A stretch of 64,000 bases of DNA from Flavobacterium aquidurense. GTDB taxonomy: Bacteria > Bacteroidota > Bacteroidia > Flavobacteriales > Flavobacteriaceae. A model generated the notes under the pieces. It saw only the letters and a program-made list of their open reading frames with translations. It did not search any database and was not told the origin of the DNA. Positions 53,113-62,991 of this stretch are shown here, one piece after another (the stretch's first letter is position 1; the number at the start of each line of letters is the position of its first letter). The translations under genes were made by a program, and so were the position numbers. The DNA lies in the NCBI GenBank assembly GCA_900107365.1, contig FNPS01000001.1:1070715-1134714 (forward strand), read 5' to 3'.

Positions 53113-53478
53113 ATAAGTTGTTGTCAGAGGTTGATGATTTTGGATCGTAAAAATAGCAAAAAAAAAGTTTTTGATTTTATATTATTATGTATAACCTATT
53201 GACTTTACTCGTTTTTAAGTTGAAAATGTCCCCCAATTTGTCCCCCCTTACAATTTTTTAAGCATACAAATGCAAACTATTTTTACAGAAATATTAAAGA
53301 TTGTATTGCAAGTGTTGATAAATGCAATTAGTTCTTAAATTAAATTCTATTTAAATCATTTTAATGGTTTATGAATTTTCAAATCTTTTTAGATACAAAA
53401 TCACTACTGTCTTGTTTCCAAATGATAGTAATGGTTTAAGAAAAAACAATACTTATCACAAAACCTACCTACTGGAAT
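53113..53478. other. Divergent promoter region of the adhesin locus
   Basis: These 366 bp lie between the divergent regulator and adhesin starts and must contain both promoters. No TAnnTTTG match was found on either strand close to the starts, so promoters may need an activator or a different sigma factor. Confidence 0.4.
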
Positions 53479-56400
53479 ATGAAAAAACTTTACTCACTAC
53501 TCTTTTTTTTATTTACAATTTTACAATTCCAGGCTCAGTGTAATACATCGCTTAGTACTCCTTATGGTTATAATGCAAATAACAATGGAATAATGTTTAA
53601 TATTACTGCAGGAGCAGCTCCAATTACAATTACCAGTTTTGATATGAATTTAATGTCAGGTACTTATGAAATATATTATATGCCAGGAAGCTATGTTGGT
53701 TCAGAATCTACTGCGGGCTCCTGGACAAAAGCGGGAACCGCTGCAGTAACTAGTTTGGGCACGAATCTTCCTACTCCAATTCCAATTCCTTTAAGTATCA
53801 CGGTACCAGCTAATACAACCTTTGGATTTTACATAACTTCTAATAATGGAAGTTATGTAATGTATAATGTTAATTCGGGATATACAAATATTGCGTCTAA
53901 TACGGATATCATAATAGCAGGAGGAGCAAGTATAGCATATCCGTTTACAGTAACTATTCCAAACAGAAGTGTAAATTGCACCCCTCATTATACGAAAGGA
54001 CCAAGCATAACTACAACAGGAACCCTAATAGAACTTGACACTAAAACTACTTCACAAAATGCTAGTTTACCATATACAGCTACAACTGATATTCCTACCA
54101 GTTATAGTATAGATTGGAATGCTGCAGCCAATACAGCAGGTTTAACTGATCAAGCCAGTACTAACTTTGCATTTACTTCCGGAGCTGGAAATTTAAATAC
54201 GATTAGCGTACCTGCCAATCTTCCAGCGGGTACTTATACTGGGAATTTAACTATTAGAAATGCAGGTAATTGTACAAATGCAACTACACAACCTATTACT
54301 TTAAAGATTAACACACCATTTACCTGTCCAGCAGATATTACTGTACCAAATGATGCAGGAATATGTGGTGCTGTTTTGAATTATACTTTGCCAGTTGTTA
54401 CAGCTAAGAAATTAGATGTTCTGGTACTTGGAGGATTATATGAGTCAGATGTGAGACAAAAATTGTTAAGTACTAATCAATTTAATAGTGTAGATGCAAT
54501 TAATATCAATAATTCAACTCCAGATTTAAGTACTTTACAAAAATATGATGCTGTACTATTATATACTTTTGGTTCTGCTCTTAATAGTGTACAGTTAGGA
54601 AATACTCTTGCACAATATATTGATGGAGGTGGTGGTGTGGTTGATGCAGCTTATGAAGCTACATTTTCACATATACTAGGAGCTTATGATACAGACGTAT
54701 ATAGAGTACTTAATACATCTTATTTTGAAAAACATGGGCAAGTGAGTTTAGGGACTATAGATTTGCCAAGTCATCCTATAATGAAAGATGTAACATCATT
54801 TAATGGAGGAACTGATATCCCTAGAAATGATTCAAATGTTCTTACTCCAAATTCTTATGTAATAGCAAGATATAATAACAATGATCTGTTAGTTATGGCA
54901 AAAGAAAATGTAGGTCCTTTAGCTGTAAGGAGAGTGTGTTTGAATTTTTTCCCACCTTCGTCGACTGTAAGTTCTTCTTATTGGAATACAGCCACAGATG
55001 GAGCTAAACTTATGGCTAATGCCTTAAAATGGGTTGGAAATAGGGTTGAATTGAATCAAACTGCGGGTTTAGCATCAGGAGCTGTTTTTCCTGTAGGTAC
55101 AATAACCAATACTTTTGAATATACAGATGCAAATGGAGATTTACAAACTTGTAGTTTTAATGTTGTAGTTAATGATACCGAAGCACCAGTTACAGATTTA
55201 CCTAAATTACCAACAATTATTGTAAAATCTAGCTTGGCGAGTATAACAGCACCAACCGCTACCGATAATTGCAGTGGGGCTGTAACAGGAACAACGACAA
55301 CAACTTTCCCAATAACCGCTTCCACAACAGTAGTGTGGACGTACACTGATGCTGATGGTAATAGTGTTACACAAAATCAGCAGGTAGTAATTACCCCAGC
55401 AGATACTACTGTACCAAATGATGCGGGAATATGTGCTGCTGTGGTGAATTATATCTTACCAGTTACTGCAAGCAAACCAAAAGTTTTGGTTGTTGGTTTT
55501 GATCTTTTGAATCAAAACTCAAATATAAAAGCGACACTAGATGCTACGCAGGCATTTTCACAGGTGGATACATTTACCAATGTTTTAGATTTTAATTTAT
55601 TAACATTAGCTTACTTAAAACAATATGATGCCGTTTTCTTATCGTTAAGTCATAATTTAAATACAACACAAAAAACTACGGCAGGAAATATATTCTCAAG
55701 TTATATAGATGGAGGTGGAATAATTGTAGATGCATATGAGTCAGAAACAGCTGATGCTTTTTTAGGCACTTACAACACTGACAACTACAGAGTTTTAAAT
55801 GTCGGTACATTTCAGTTTTCTAATACTACCTTCTTGGGGCCATTAGTGTCTGGCCACCCTATTTTTAATGGAGTAAATAGTTTAACTTTTGGTACAGGTA
55901 ATGCGTTTATAAATACTACATCAATAACATCAGGTTCGGTTGTTATTGCAGAATATTCTAATGGTATTCCTCTGGTTATTGTTAAAGAAAATGTAGGCCC
56001 GTCAAATGTACGACGTGTTACATTAAATATGGTGGCTTGGACGGATCAAGCTAATTCTTTTGGTTGGGATTCTGCTTCTGATGGTGGGAAACTGATAGCA
56101 AACACCCTTACTTGGGCTATAAATAAATTAAATGTAAATCAAATAGCTGGTTTGGCATCGGGAGATAGTTTTCCTGTAGGTACAACAACCAATACATTTG
56201 AATTTACCGATGTAAATGGAGATTTACAAACTTTTAGTTTTGATGTTGTTGTTACCGATGATGAAGGTCCAGTTGCGGATGCAACTATTTTATCTGCAAT
56301 CACAGAACAATGTAGTGTAGCAAGTATCATCGCACCAACCGCAACCGATAATTGCATTGGATTGGTAACTGGAACTACTACAACGACTTTCCCAATAACA

Positions 56401-59400
56401 GCGTCGACTACTGTAGTTTGGACATATACTGACGGAACCAATACTTCGACTCAAAATCAAATCGTAACCATTGCAGATACAATGGCGCCAGTTGCTGATA
56501 TAACTACTTTACCAATAATCAATGAACAATGTGAAGTAACGGCTATCACACCGCCAACAGCTACTGACAATTGCATAGGAGCAGTAACCGGAACTACGAC
56601 GACGACTTTTCCAATAACAGCTTCGACTACTGTAGTTTGGACATACACTGATGGAAGGAATTCAAGTACGCAAAATCAAATCGTAACTATTGCTGATACA
56701 ATGGCTCCAGTTGCCGATGTAATTACTTTATCTACAATTACAGCACAATGTGAAGTAGCAACCATGACTCCACCAACTGCAACTGACAATTGCATAGGAG
56801 GGGTAACCGGAACTACGACGACGACTTTCCCAATAACAGCTTCGACTACTGTAGTCTGGACGTATACTGATGGAACTAATTCAAGTACCCAAAATCAAAC
56901 CGTTACTATTGCCGATACAGTGGCACCAGTTTCCGATGTAGTTACTTTGGCAGTTGTTAATGGACAATGTGAAGTAACAGCGATCACACCGCCAACAGCT
57001 ACTGACAATTGCATAGGAGGGGTAACCGGAACTACGACGACTAGTTTCCCTATTACAGCTTCGACTACTGTAGTCTGGACGTATTCGGATGGAATTAATA
57101 TCTCGACTCAAAATCAAATCGTAACTATTGCCGATACAATGGCTCCAGTTGCCGATGCAGTTACTTTATCCACAATTACAGCACAATGTGAAGTAGCAAG
57201 TATTACTGCGCCAACTGCAACTGATAATTGTATTGGAGCAGTAACCGGAACAACGACGACTACTTTCCCTATTACAGCTTCAACAACTGTAGTCTGGACG
57301 TATTCGGATGGAATTAATATCTCGACTCAAAATCAAACCGTAACGATTGCCGATACAATGGCTCCAGTTGCCGATGCAGTTACTTTATCCACAATTACAG
57401 CACAATGTGAAGTAATAAGTATCATAGCGCCAACTGCAACTGATAATTGCATTGGAGGGGTAACCGGAACAACGACAACCACTTTCCCTATTACAGCTTC
57501 AACAACTGTAGTCTGGACGTATTCGGATGGAATTAATATCTCGACTCAAAATCAAACCGTAACGATTGCCGATACAACTTCGCCAGTTGCGGATGTGACT
57601 ACTTTACCAGCAATTACAGCACAATGTGAAATAGCAAGTATCACAGCGCCAACTGCAACTGATAATTGCATTGGAGGGGTAACCGGAACAACGACAACCA
57701 CTTTCCCAATTACAGCTTCGACTACTGTAGTCTGGACGTATTCGGATGGAATCAATACATCGACTCAAAATCAAACCGTAACGATTGCCGATACAACTGC
57801 GCCAGTTGCTGATGCAGTTACTTTATCTACAATTACAGCACAATGTGAAATAGCAAGTATCACAGCGCCAACTGCAACTGATAATTGCATTGGAGGGGTA
57901 ACTGGAACAACGGCCACGACTTTCCCAATTACAGCTTCGACAACTGTAGTATGGACGTATTCGGATGGAATCAATACATCGACTCAAAATCAAACCGTAA
58001 CGATTGCCGATACAGTGGCTCCAATTGCCGATGCAGTTACTTTATCCACAATTACAGCACAATGCGAAATAGCAAGTATCACAGCGCCAACTGCAACTGA
58101 TAATTGCATTGGAGGGGTAACTGGAACAACGGCCACGACTTTCCCAATTACAGCTTCGACAACTGTAGTATGGACGTATTCGGATGGAATCAATACATCG
58201 ACTCAAAATCAAACCGTAACTATTGCCGATACAGTGGCTCCAATTGCCGATGCAGTTACTTTATCCACAATTACAGCACAATGTGAAGTAGCAAGTATCA
58301 CAGCGCCAACTGCTACAGATAATTGCATTGGAGCAGTAACTGGAACAACGGCCACGACTTTCCCAATTACAGCTTCGACAACTGTAGTATGGACGTATTC
58401 GGATGGAATCAATACATCGACTCAAAATCAAACGGTAACTATTGCCGATACAGTGGCTCCAATTGCCGATGCAGTTACTTTATCCACAATTACAGCACAA
58501 TGTGAAGTAGCAAGTATCACAGCGCCAACTGCTACAGATAATTGCATTGGAGGGGTAACTGGAACAACGACGACTACTTTCCCAATTACAGCTTCGACAA
58601 CTGTAGTATGGACGTATTCGGATGGAATTAACACAAGTACTCAAATTCAAACGGTAACTATTGTGGATACAACCACGCCTGTAGTTATTACAAAGAACAT
58701 TACAATTCAATTGAATTCCTTAGGAAATGCTGCAATTACTACAATAGATATTGACAATGGTTCTACAGATAATTGTGGAATAGCTTCAATGACTTTAGAT
58801 AAAAACATTTTCAATTGTTCTAATGTGGGAGTAAATACAGTATCCTTAACCGTTACAGATACAAGCGGAAATTCTGCTTCACAAACAGCAAGTGTCCTTG
58901 TAGAAGTAGCGCCGATAGTAAACGTTTCTAATTTATCGCAGCAATTTTGCGCAGTTGATCAACCTTTAGTTTCAGATATCTCAATACCGTATAGAGTTTT
59001 AAATTGGTTTGCAGATTCTTTATCAACAGCGGTAGTTTTACCTCTGGAAGTTTTACGCTCAGGAATTTATTATGCAGAAGTTTCAATTAACGTCTGTAAC
59101 ACCAGCCGCATTCCTGTTACTATAATTGTCAATGATGAGGCATCTCCAACCGGAAACGCAATACAATATTTCTGCAGAGAGAATAAAGCAGCAATTTCAG
59201 ATCTTATCACTAATGAAAAAGAAATACTCTGGTATGATACCGCATCAGGAGGAGTTCCATTAGATAGTGATACTTTATTAGAAGATAAACATAAATATTA
59301 CGCTTCCTACTTTGATGAAACATGTGAAAGTTCTAAAAGATTTGAAGTAGAAGTTGTTTTCAATTATTGCGAAGTCATTATAAACAATGGAATATCTGCA

Positions 59401-59670
59401 AATGGAGACGGAAAAAATGATTACTTCAATATTGAGGGAGCATCAACATTTAAGGATAATCAGCTTGAAATTTTTAATAGTTGGGGAAGCTTAGTTTACG
59501 AAATTAAAAATTATGGACAAGCAGATAATTTATTTAAGGGGTATGCCAATAAGGGAATTAGACTCGGAAACGGTTTGCTTCCGTTTGGAACCTATTACTA
59601 TGTATTTAGTTTCACCAATCACGAAAATAAGCGAATAACCAAAAAAGGTTTTTTACACCTGAACCCTTAA
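53479..59670 (+). CDS. Giant HYR-repeat surface protein with gliding-type C-terminal domain
   Basis: This 2063-residue exported protein starts with a signal peptide (to about 20) and an N-terminal beta region (20-280). Two HYR domains follow, each interrupted after the VPNDAGIC...NYTLPV half by an about 215-residue alpha/beta insert (for example DVLVLGGLYESD, KYDAVLLYTFGS, YIDGGGGVVDAAYE) before the second half LASGAVFPVGTITNTFEYTD. Then come one degenerate and eleven close 73-residue HYR-like repeats, each with the Cys pair Q-C...DNC, another Ig-like region, and a C-terminal CHU_C/type B T9SS domain (ISANGDGKNDYFNI ... KKGFLHLNP). It is exported by T9SS and displayed on the surface, like SprB-type adhesins. 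A PorP/SprF gene follows. No enzymatic residues are seen in the inserts. Confidence 0.9.
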   Translation: MKKLYSLLFFLFTILQFQAQCNTSLSTPYGYNANNNGIMFNITAGAAPITITSFDMNLMSGTYEIYYMPGSYVGSESTAGSWTKAGTAAVTSLGTNLPTPIPIPLSITVPANTTFGFYITSNNGSYVMYNVNSGYTNIASNTDIIIAGGASIAYPFTVTIPNRSVNCTPHYTKGPSITTTGTLIELDTKTTSQNASLPYTATTDIPTSYSIDWNAAANTAGLTDQASTNFAFTSGAGNLNTISVPANLPAGTYTGNLTIRNAGNCTNATTQPITLKINTPFTCPADITVPNDAGICGAVLNYTLPVVTAKKLDVLVLGGLYESDVRQKLLSTNQFNSVDAININNSTPDLSTLQKYDAVLLYTFGSALNSVQLGNTLAQYIDGGGGVVDAAYEATFSHILGAYDTDVYRVLNTSYFEKHGQVSLGTIDLPSHPIMKDVTSFNGGTDIPRNDSNVLTPNSYVIARYNNNDLLVMAKENVGPLAVRRVCLNFFPPSSTVSSSYWNTATDGAKLMANALKWVGNRVELNQTAGLASGAVFPVGTITNTFEYTDANGDLQTCSFNVVVNDTEAPVTDLPKLPTIIVKSSLASITAPTATDNCSGAVTGTTTTTFPITASTTVVWTYTDADGNSVTQNQQVVITPADTTVPNDAGICAAVVNYILPVTASKPKVLVVGFDLLNQNSNIKATLDATQAFSQVDTFTNVLDFNLLTLAYLKQYDAVFLSLSHNLNTTQKTTAGNIFSSYIDGGGIIVDAYESETADAFLGTYNTDNYRVLNVGTFQFSNTTFLGPLVSGHPIFNGVNSLTFGTGNAFINTTSITSGSVVIAEYSNGIPLVIVKENVGPSNVRRVTLNMVAWTDQANSFGWDSASDGGKLIANTLTWAINKLNVNQIAGLASGDSFPVGTTTNTFEFTDVNGDLQTFSFDVVVTDDEGPVADATILSAITEQCSVASIIAPTATDNCIGLVTGTTTTTFPITASTTVVWTYTDGTNTSTQNQIVTIADTMAPVADITTLPIINEQCEVTAITPPTATDNCIGAVTGTTTTTFPITASTTVVWTYTDGRNSSTQNQIVTIADTMAPVADVITLSTITAQCEVATMTPPTATDNCIGGVTGTTTTTFPITASTTVVWTYTDGTNSSTQNQTVTIADTVAPVSDVVTLAVVNGQCEVTAITPPTATDNCIGGVTGTTTTSFPITASTTVVWTYSDGINISTQNQIVTIADTMAPVADAVTLSTITAQCEVASITAPTATDNCIGAVTGTTTTTFPITASTTVVWTYSDGINISTQNQTVTIADTMAPVADAVTLSTITAQCEVISIIAPTATDNCIGGVTGTTTTTFPITASTTVVWTYSDGINISTQNQTVTIADTTSPVADVTTLPAITAQCEIASITAPTATDNCIGGVTGTTTTTFPITASTTVVWTYSDGINTSTQNQTVTIADTTAPVADAVTLSTITAQCEIASITAPTATDNCIGGVTGTTATTFPITASTTVVWTYSDGINTSTQNQTVTIADTVAPIADAVTLSTITAQCEIASITAPTATDNCIGGVTGTTATTFPITASTTVVWTYSDGINTSTQNQTVTIADTVAPIADAVTLSTITAQCEVASITAPTATDNCIGAVTGTTATTFPITASTTVVWTYSDGINTSTQNQTVTIADTVAPIADAVTLSTITAQCEVASITAPTATDNCIGGVTGTTTTTFPITASTTVVWTYSDGINTSTQIQTVTIVDTTTPVVITKNITIQLNSLGNAAITTIDIDNGSTDNCGIASMTLDKNIFNCSNVGVNTVSLTVTDTSGNSASQTASVLVEVAPIVNVSNLSQQFCAVDQPLVSDISIPYRVLNWFADSLSTAVVLPLEVLRSGIYYAEVSINVCNTSRIPVTIIVNDEASPTGNAIQYFCRENKAAISDLITNEKEILWYDTASGGVPLDSDTLLEDKHKYYASYFDETCESSKRFEVEVVFNYCEVIINNGISANGDGKNDYFNIEGASTFKDNQLEIFNSWGSLVYEIKNYGQADNLFKGYANKGIRLGNGLLPFGTYYYVFSFTNHENKRITKKGFLHLNP
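56272..58680 (+). repeat. Eleven in-frame 219-bp tandem repeats
   Basis: Eleven units of 219 bp (73 codons) lie head to tail inside the adhesin gene, sharing TTTCCAATTACAGCTTC-type blocks. Later units (from about 57800) are nearly identical, while the first four differ more, which suggests recent expansion toward the 3' side. Copy number is expected to vary among strains, and assembly may collapse or expand it. Confidence 0.93.
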
Positions 59671-59690
59671 TTCCCATCTAAAATTAAAAA

Positions 59691-60632
59691 ATGAAATTCA
59701 ATTATATAATTATAGTATTACTATTACTGATTTTATCTTCTGCAAAAGCGCAACAAGAAGCCCAGTTTTCAGATTATAAACTCAATATGTCTAGTTTTAA
59801 TCCTGCTTTCGCCGGTTTTTTTGACGGAAATGTTCTTTTAATTCACAGATCACAATTCGTTGGTTTTGAAGGAGCTCCTGAGACCCAAAATTTAAATGTC
59901 AATATTCCGATTTCTATGTACATGGGAACAGGTCTTGACATTATAAATGAAAATATTGGAGTAACCCAAAAACTAACAGCCACTGTTGATTATTCTTATA
60001 CTATTTATACAAGCGATTATAACATGATTACTTTTGGATTAAAGGCAGGTTTAAGTAATCTTAATGTTGATTTTAACAGACTTGACATAGGTGATGACGA
60101 CGATTTAAGTTTCCAAAATAATATTAATAATGAAGTTTCGCCAAGGATTGGAGTTGGTTTTTTATACAATACACCCAGCTGGTTTCTCGGACTCTCGACT
60201 CCTAATTTTATTAAAGAAACATTTGATCCTTCTATTAAAAGTTCTTCTATTTCCACCAATTCACAGTTTTATTTAACTACAGGATATCAAACAGCGATTA
60301 ATGATCAGTTGTTGTTTAAACCTTCTATATTGGCAAGAGCAATAAAAAATGCGCCTTTTATATTTGATGTTGCTTTTAATTTTGAGTTAAAGGAAAAGTT
60401 TCGTTTTGGGGTTTCTTATCGTTGGGAATCCGCTATTACTGCAATGGTTGGATTTAACTTTTTAGAAAACTTTCAGGCAGGTTACGCCTATGATCACAAT
60501 ATAAATGGTTTAGGAGCTTATGCACCAACATCGCATCAGTTTTACTTAAAATATACATTCAAACAAACAAAAGATATTCGTAGAGAATGTAGTTGTAGTT
60601 TTATTAATTCATCAAATGAAATTGGTTTCTAA
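59691..60632 (+). CDS. PorP/SprF family T9SS outer-membrane protein
   Basis: This 313-residue protein has a signal peptide (ending AKAQ) and the family hallmarks AQFSDYKLNMSSFNPAFAG near the N-terminus and LFKPSILAR, FGVSYRWESAITAMVGF and GYAYDHNINGLG later. PorP/SprF proteins are partners of T9SS type B cargo: SprF is needed for SprB to reach the surface, and paralogues usually sit beside the cargo gene. Here it begins 21 bp after the giant HYR-repeat gene, so it is very likely its dedicated outer-membrane partner. Confidence 0.92.
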   Translation: MKFNYIIIVLLLLILSSAKAQQEAQFSDYKLNMSSFNPAFAGFFDGNVLLIHRSQFVGFEGAPETQNLNVNIPISMYMGTGLDIINENIGVTQKLTATVDYSYTIYTSDYNMITFGLKAGLSNLNVDFNRLDIGDDDDLSFQNNINNEVSPRIGVGFLYNTPSWFLGLSTPNFIKETFDPSIKSSSISTNSQFYLTTGYQTAINDQLLFKPSILARAIKNAPFIFDVAFNFELKEKFRFGVSYRWESAITAMVGFNFLENFQAGYAYDHNINGLGAYAPTSHQFYLKYTFKQTKDIRRECSCSFINSSNEIGF

Positions 60633-61542
60633 GTTTTGAATTTGCAAATAAAAGGAGAGAAAAAAGTTAGGATGAATTTTTCTTCATAAAGTTTCAAACC
60701 TAAATCCGTTAACTGCTAATTTTTCTGAATTTCTACTTTTCGAAAACATGACCTACAATGATTTTCCACAAAACTTGCAGTAAGGAATTTTGTTAGTTTT
60801 TTACTTTGTCGAACCATCTTAGAGACTTATTTTGCTGGAATTATTGTTTAGTAAAATTTTACTATGCCATGATTCTGCCAGTATTTAACAATGCAGAAAT
60901 TAGCAATTCTTTATTTGTAAGGTCTGAGCTATTTTTAAGTACAAATGGGGTACAAATTTTAGCAAAATATCGCAAATAACCCGTACTGCCTTTTCTATTG
61001 AAATATAAAATTTCGTTAAAATGTAAAAACAACCAATTTAATAAAATATTAACCAGAAAATTCAGTTGAAATTATATGGTTTAATTTTAAATATTTTTTT
61101 TAGTAAAAATAATTAATTTTCTTTTCCATCAAAACACTGAAAACTCAATTTTCTTATTATACAAACACAATTAGTTTTTTTTGATTTACATAATTTTTTG
61201 AACTCCTGCTTTATCAATATTATCTTATACTTCTTCAAAATAGATTTTCCAACTAAATTGGTTGTCTTTTTAAGTTTTCAGTCTCAATAAAACTCACTAA
61301 AAGAAACTTTTAAATTTTTCATATTGTCCAAACAAATTGCTGTAAAAAAACTAGTTGAACAACTCCTTACTTAAGGTAATTTCTAATAACTATTTTTTAT
61401 AAGAATAGCTCCTTATAAAAATCCCTTGTTTTAGACAAAATCAACAGATTTTTAACCAAAATTAAAAGTCAATTTTCACTTACAATTTTACCTTCGTTTT
61501 ATCAAATCATTAAAACAAAAACAAATACCACCAGACTCCAAA
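60633..61542. other. AT-rich intergenic region, no gene seen
   Basis: These 910 bp are very AT-rich with no supported gene. The segment from 60690 to 60890 has faint similarity to repeat family 3 (GTTTCAAACCTAAAT, TTTTGCTGG, TGCCATGATTCTGCC). Confidence 0.45.
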
Positions 61543-61809
<267 letters not shown>

Positions 61810-61853
61810 TATACAACGTTAGTAAACATGGATCCAACTCATTCCTTATTTAC

Positions 61854-62045
61854 ATGAGTATAAATTTTCTTTTACTACTTAGTGCAACTTCAATTTTTAA
61901 GTCATCTAACTTCAATTTTAATAAATTCTTCCACCTTACCGCGCAGGTCGCTGGTGAATTAGGAAGTTTAATAGACAGTGGTGCCGGTTATTCTAATGGA
62001 GGATCAGTAAAGACTGAGATTTCAAATGTTTTTAATCAACCTTAA
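61854..62045 (+). CDS. Possible small peptide gene (63 aa)
   Basis: This 63-residue frame ends GELGSLIDSGAGYSNGGSVKTE-like, glycine- and serine-rich, after a hydrophobic N-terminus (NFLLLLSATSIF). It starts only 9 bp ahead of the next gene on the same strand, so the two may form a pair. It could be a secreted or processed peptide, or the end of a lost gene. Confidence 0.35.
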   Translation: MSINFLLLLSATSIFKSSNFNFNKFFHLTAQVAGELGSLIDSGAGYSNGGSVKTEISNVFNQP

Positions 62046-62053
62046 TAATAAAT

Positions 62054-62428
62054 ATGAAATTTTTAAATTATATTTTCTGGAAAACTACAAGATACAGAAT
62101 AAAAAAAGATGGTTTTGACTTTACCTATCTTAAAGCAATTTTACTTTTTGGGCTTGTTTTTATAACAATACCCATTATTATAACGCAGCCTACTTTTTTA
62201 GGGCTTGCTTATATAGCTAAATTAAACACATCTTTACGTTATTTATTTTTTTTCCCGTTGGTTATTCTTAGTGCTCTGCCTTTTTGGTTTATATTCCCAA
62301 AAGAGAAAATTCGAAATTTAAATTTTTCAGATGCGGACATACTACTTTATAATAAAAAAATAAGTTATGTCATTGTTTTTATGTTATTCTTATTTGTATT
62401 GCGAATAGTTTATGTAAAATGTTTTTAA
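62054..62428 (+). CDS. Small membrane protein (124 aa)
   Basis: This 124-residue protein has three probable membrane helices (about 30-50, 62-82 and 103-122) and basic loops (KTTRYRIKKDG, FPKEKIRN). No family was recognised. It follows the small peptide frame by 8 bp, which fits a peptide/immunity or peptide/partner arrangement, but nothing proves this. A terminator-like hairpin lies 250 bp downstream. Confidence 0.55.
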   Translation: MKFLNYIFWKTTRYRIKKDGFDFTYLKAILLFGLVFITIPIIITQPTFLGLAYIAKLNTSLRYLFFFPLVILSALPFWFIFPKEKIRNLNFSDADILLYNKKISYVIVFMLFLFVLRIVYVKCF

Positions 62429-62680
62429 CTATGGGCAAGGTTTTAAATGATCAAATTCCAATCCTGCTCTCTGATTCATAAAGTCTGGTAAAAGTTAATT
62501 ATTAAAATACTAATCTTTACTAATAATTATTAAATTTTGTGAGTTACCTTGTAGGTATGCCTGATCTTAGAAAAGCTTGTAAAAGCCTCGCTTTTCACAC
62601 AATACTTTTACAAAAAAGAATTCCTTATAAGGAACTCTTTTGGATATTAGAGAATTAAAAAAGAACTAGAATTCTTTATA

Positions 62681-62730
62681 AAAAGTCTTTCATGGGATTA
62701 AATCCTATGGAAAGGCTTTTTTATTTTACA
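62681..62730 (+). terminator. Terminator hairpin
   Basis: AAAAGTCTTTCATGGGATT and AATCCTATGGAAAGGCTTTT pair over 18-19 bp with G-U pairs and one bulge, followed by TTATTTT. It could end transcription of the small membrane-protein pair. Confidence 0.7.
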
Positions 62731-62853
62731 CATTACAGTCTTTACATTTATTTTGATATAAGTACATTTAAGTCAACTTAAGCCCCATAATTTGTCCAAT
62801 TTTCATTTTGTTTGTAACAAACTGATTTTGATGTACAATGAAGGTGTAAAAAT

Positions 62854-62991
62854 ATGCAAAAAATGATATTCCTTCCAAAAAGAAAAGGGTATAAAAAAAG
62901 TGCTCTAATGTTTATTTATAGTATTTTAACGTTTTGTTTAGTAGTGTGTTTTGTATTGTTTTACCGTCTTATTTTCCTTCTAAGAAATTAG
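62854..62991 (+). CDS. Possible small membrane peptide (45 aa)
   Basis: The frame from ATG 62854 encodes a basic N-terminus (QKMIFLPKRKGYKKSA) and one strong membrane helix (FIYSILTFCLVVCFVLFY), stopping at TAG 62991. It looks like a single-span small membrane protein but has no recognised family or clear ribosome site. Confidence 0.3.
   Translation: MQKMIFLPKRKGYKKSALMFIYSILTFCLVVCFVLFYRLIFLLRN

Noticed and set aside
56272..58680. Tandem repeats considered as a CRISPR-like array
   Set aside because: Units are 219 bp with no spacers, and are in frame within a protein gene.
55056..58710. Many minus-strand and shifted open frames across the adhesin repeat array
   Set aside because: They recur with the 219-bp period and are by-products of the repeated plus-strand coding sequence.
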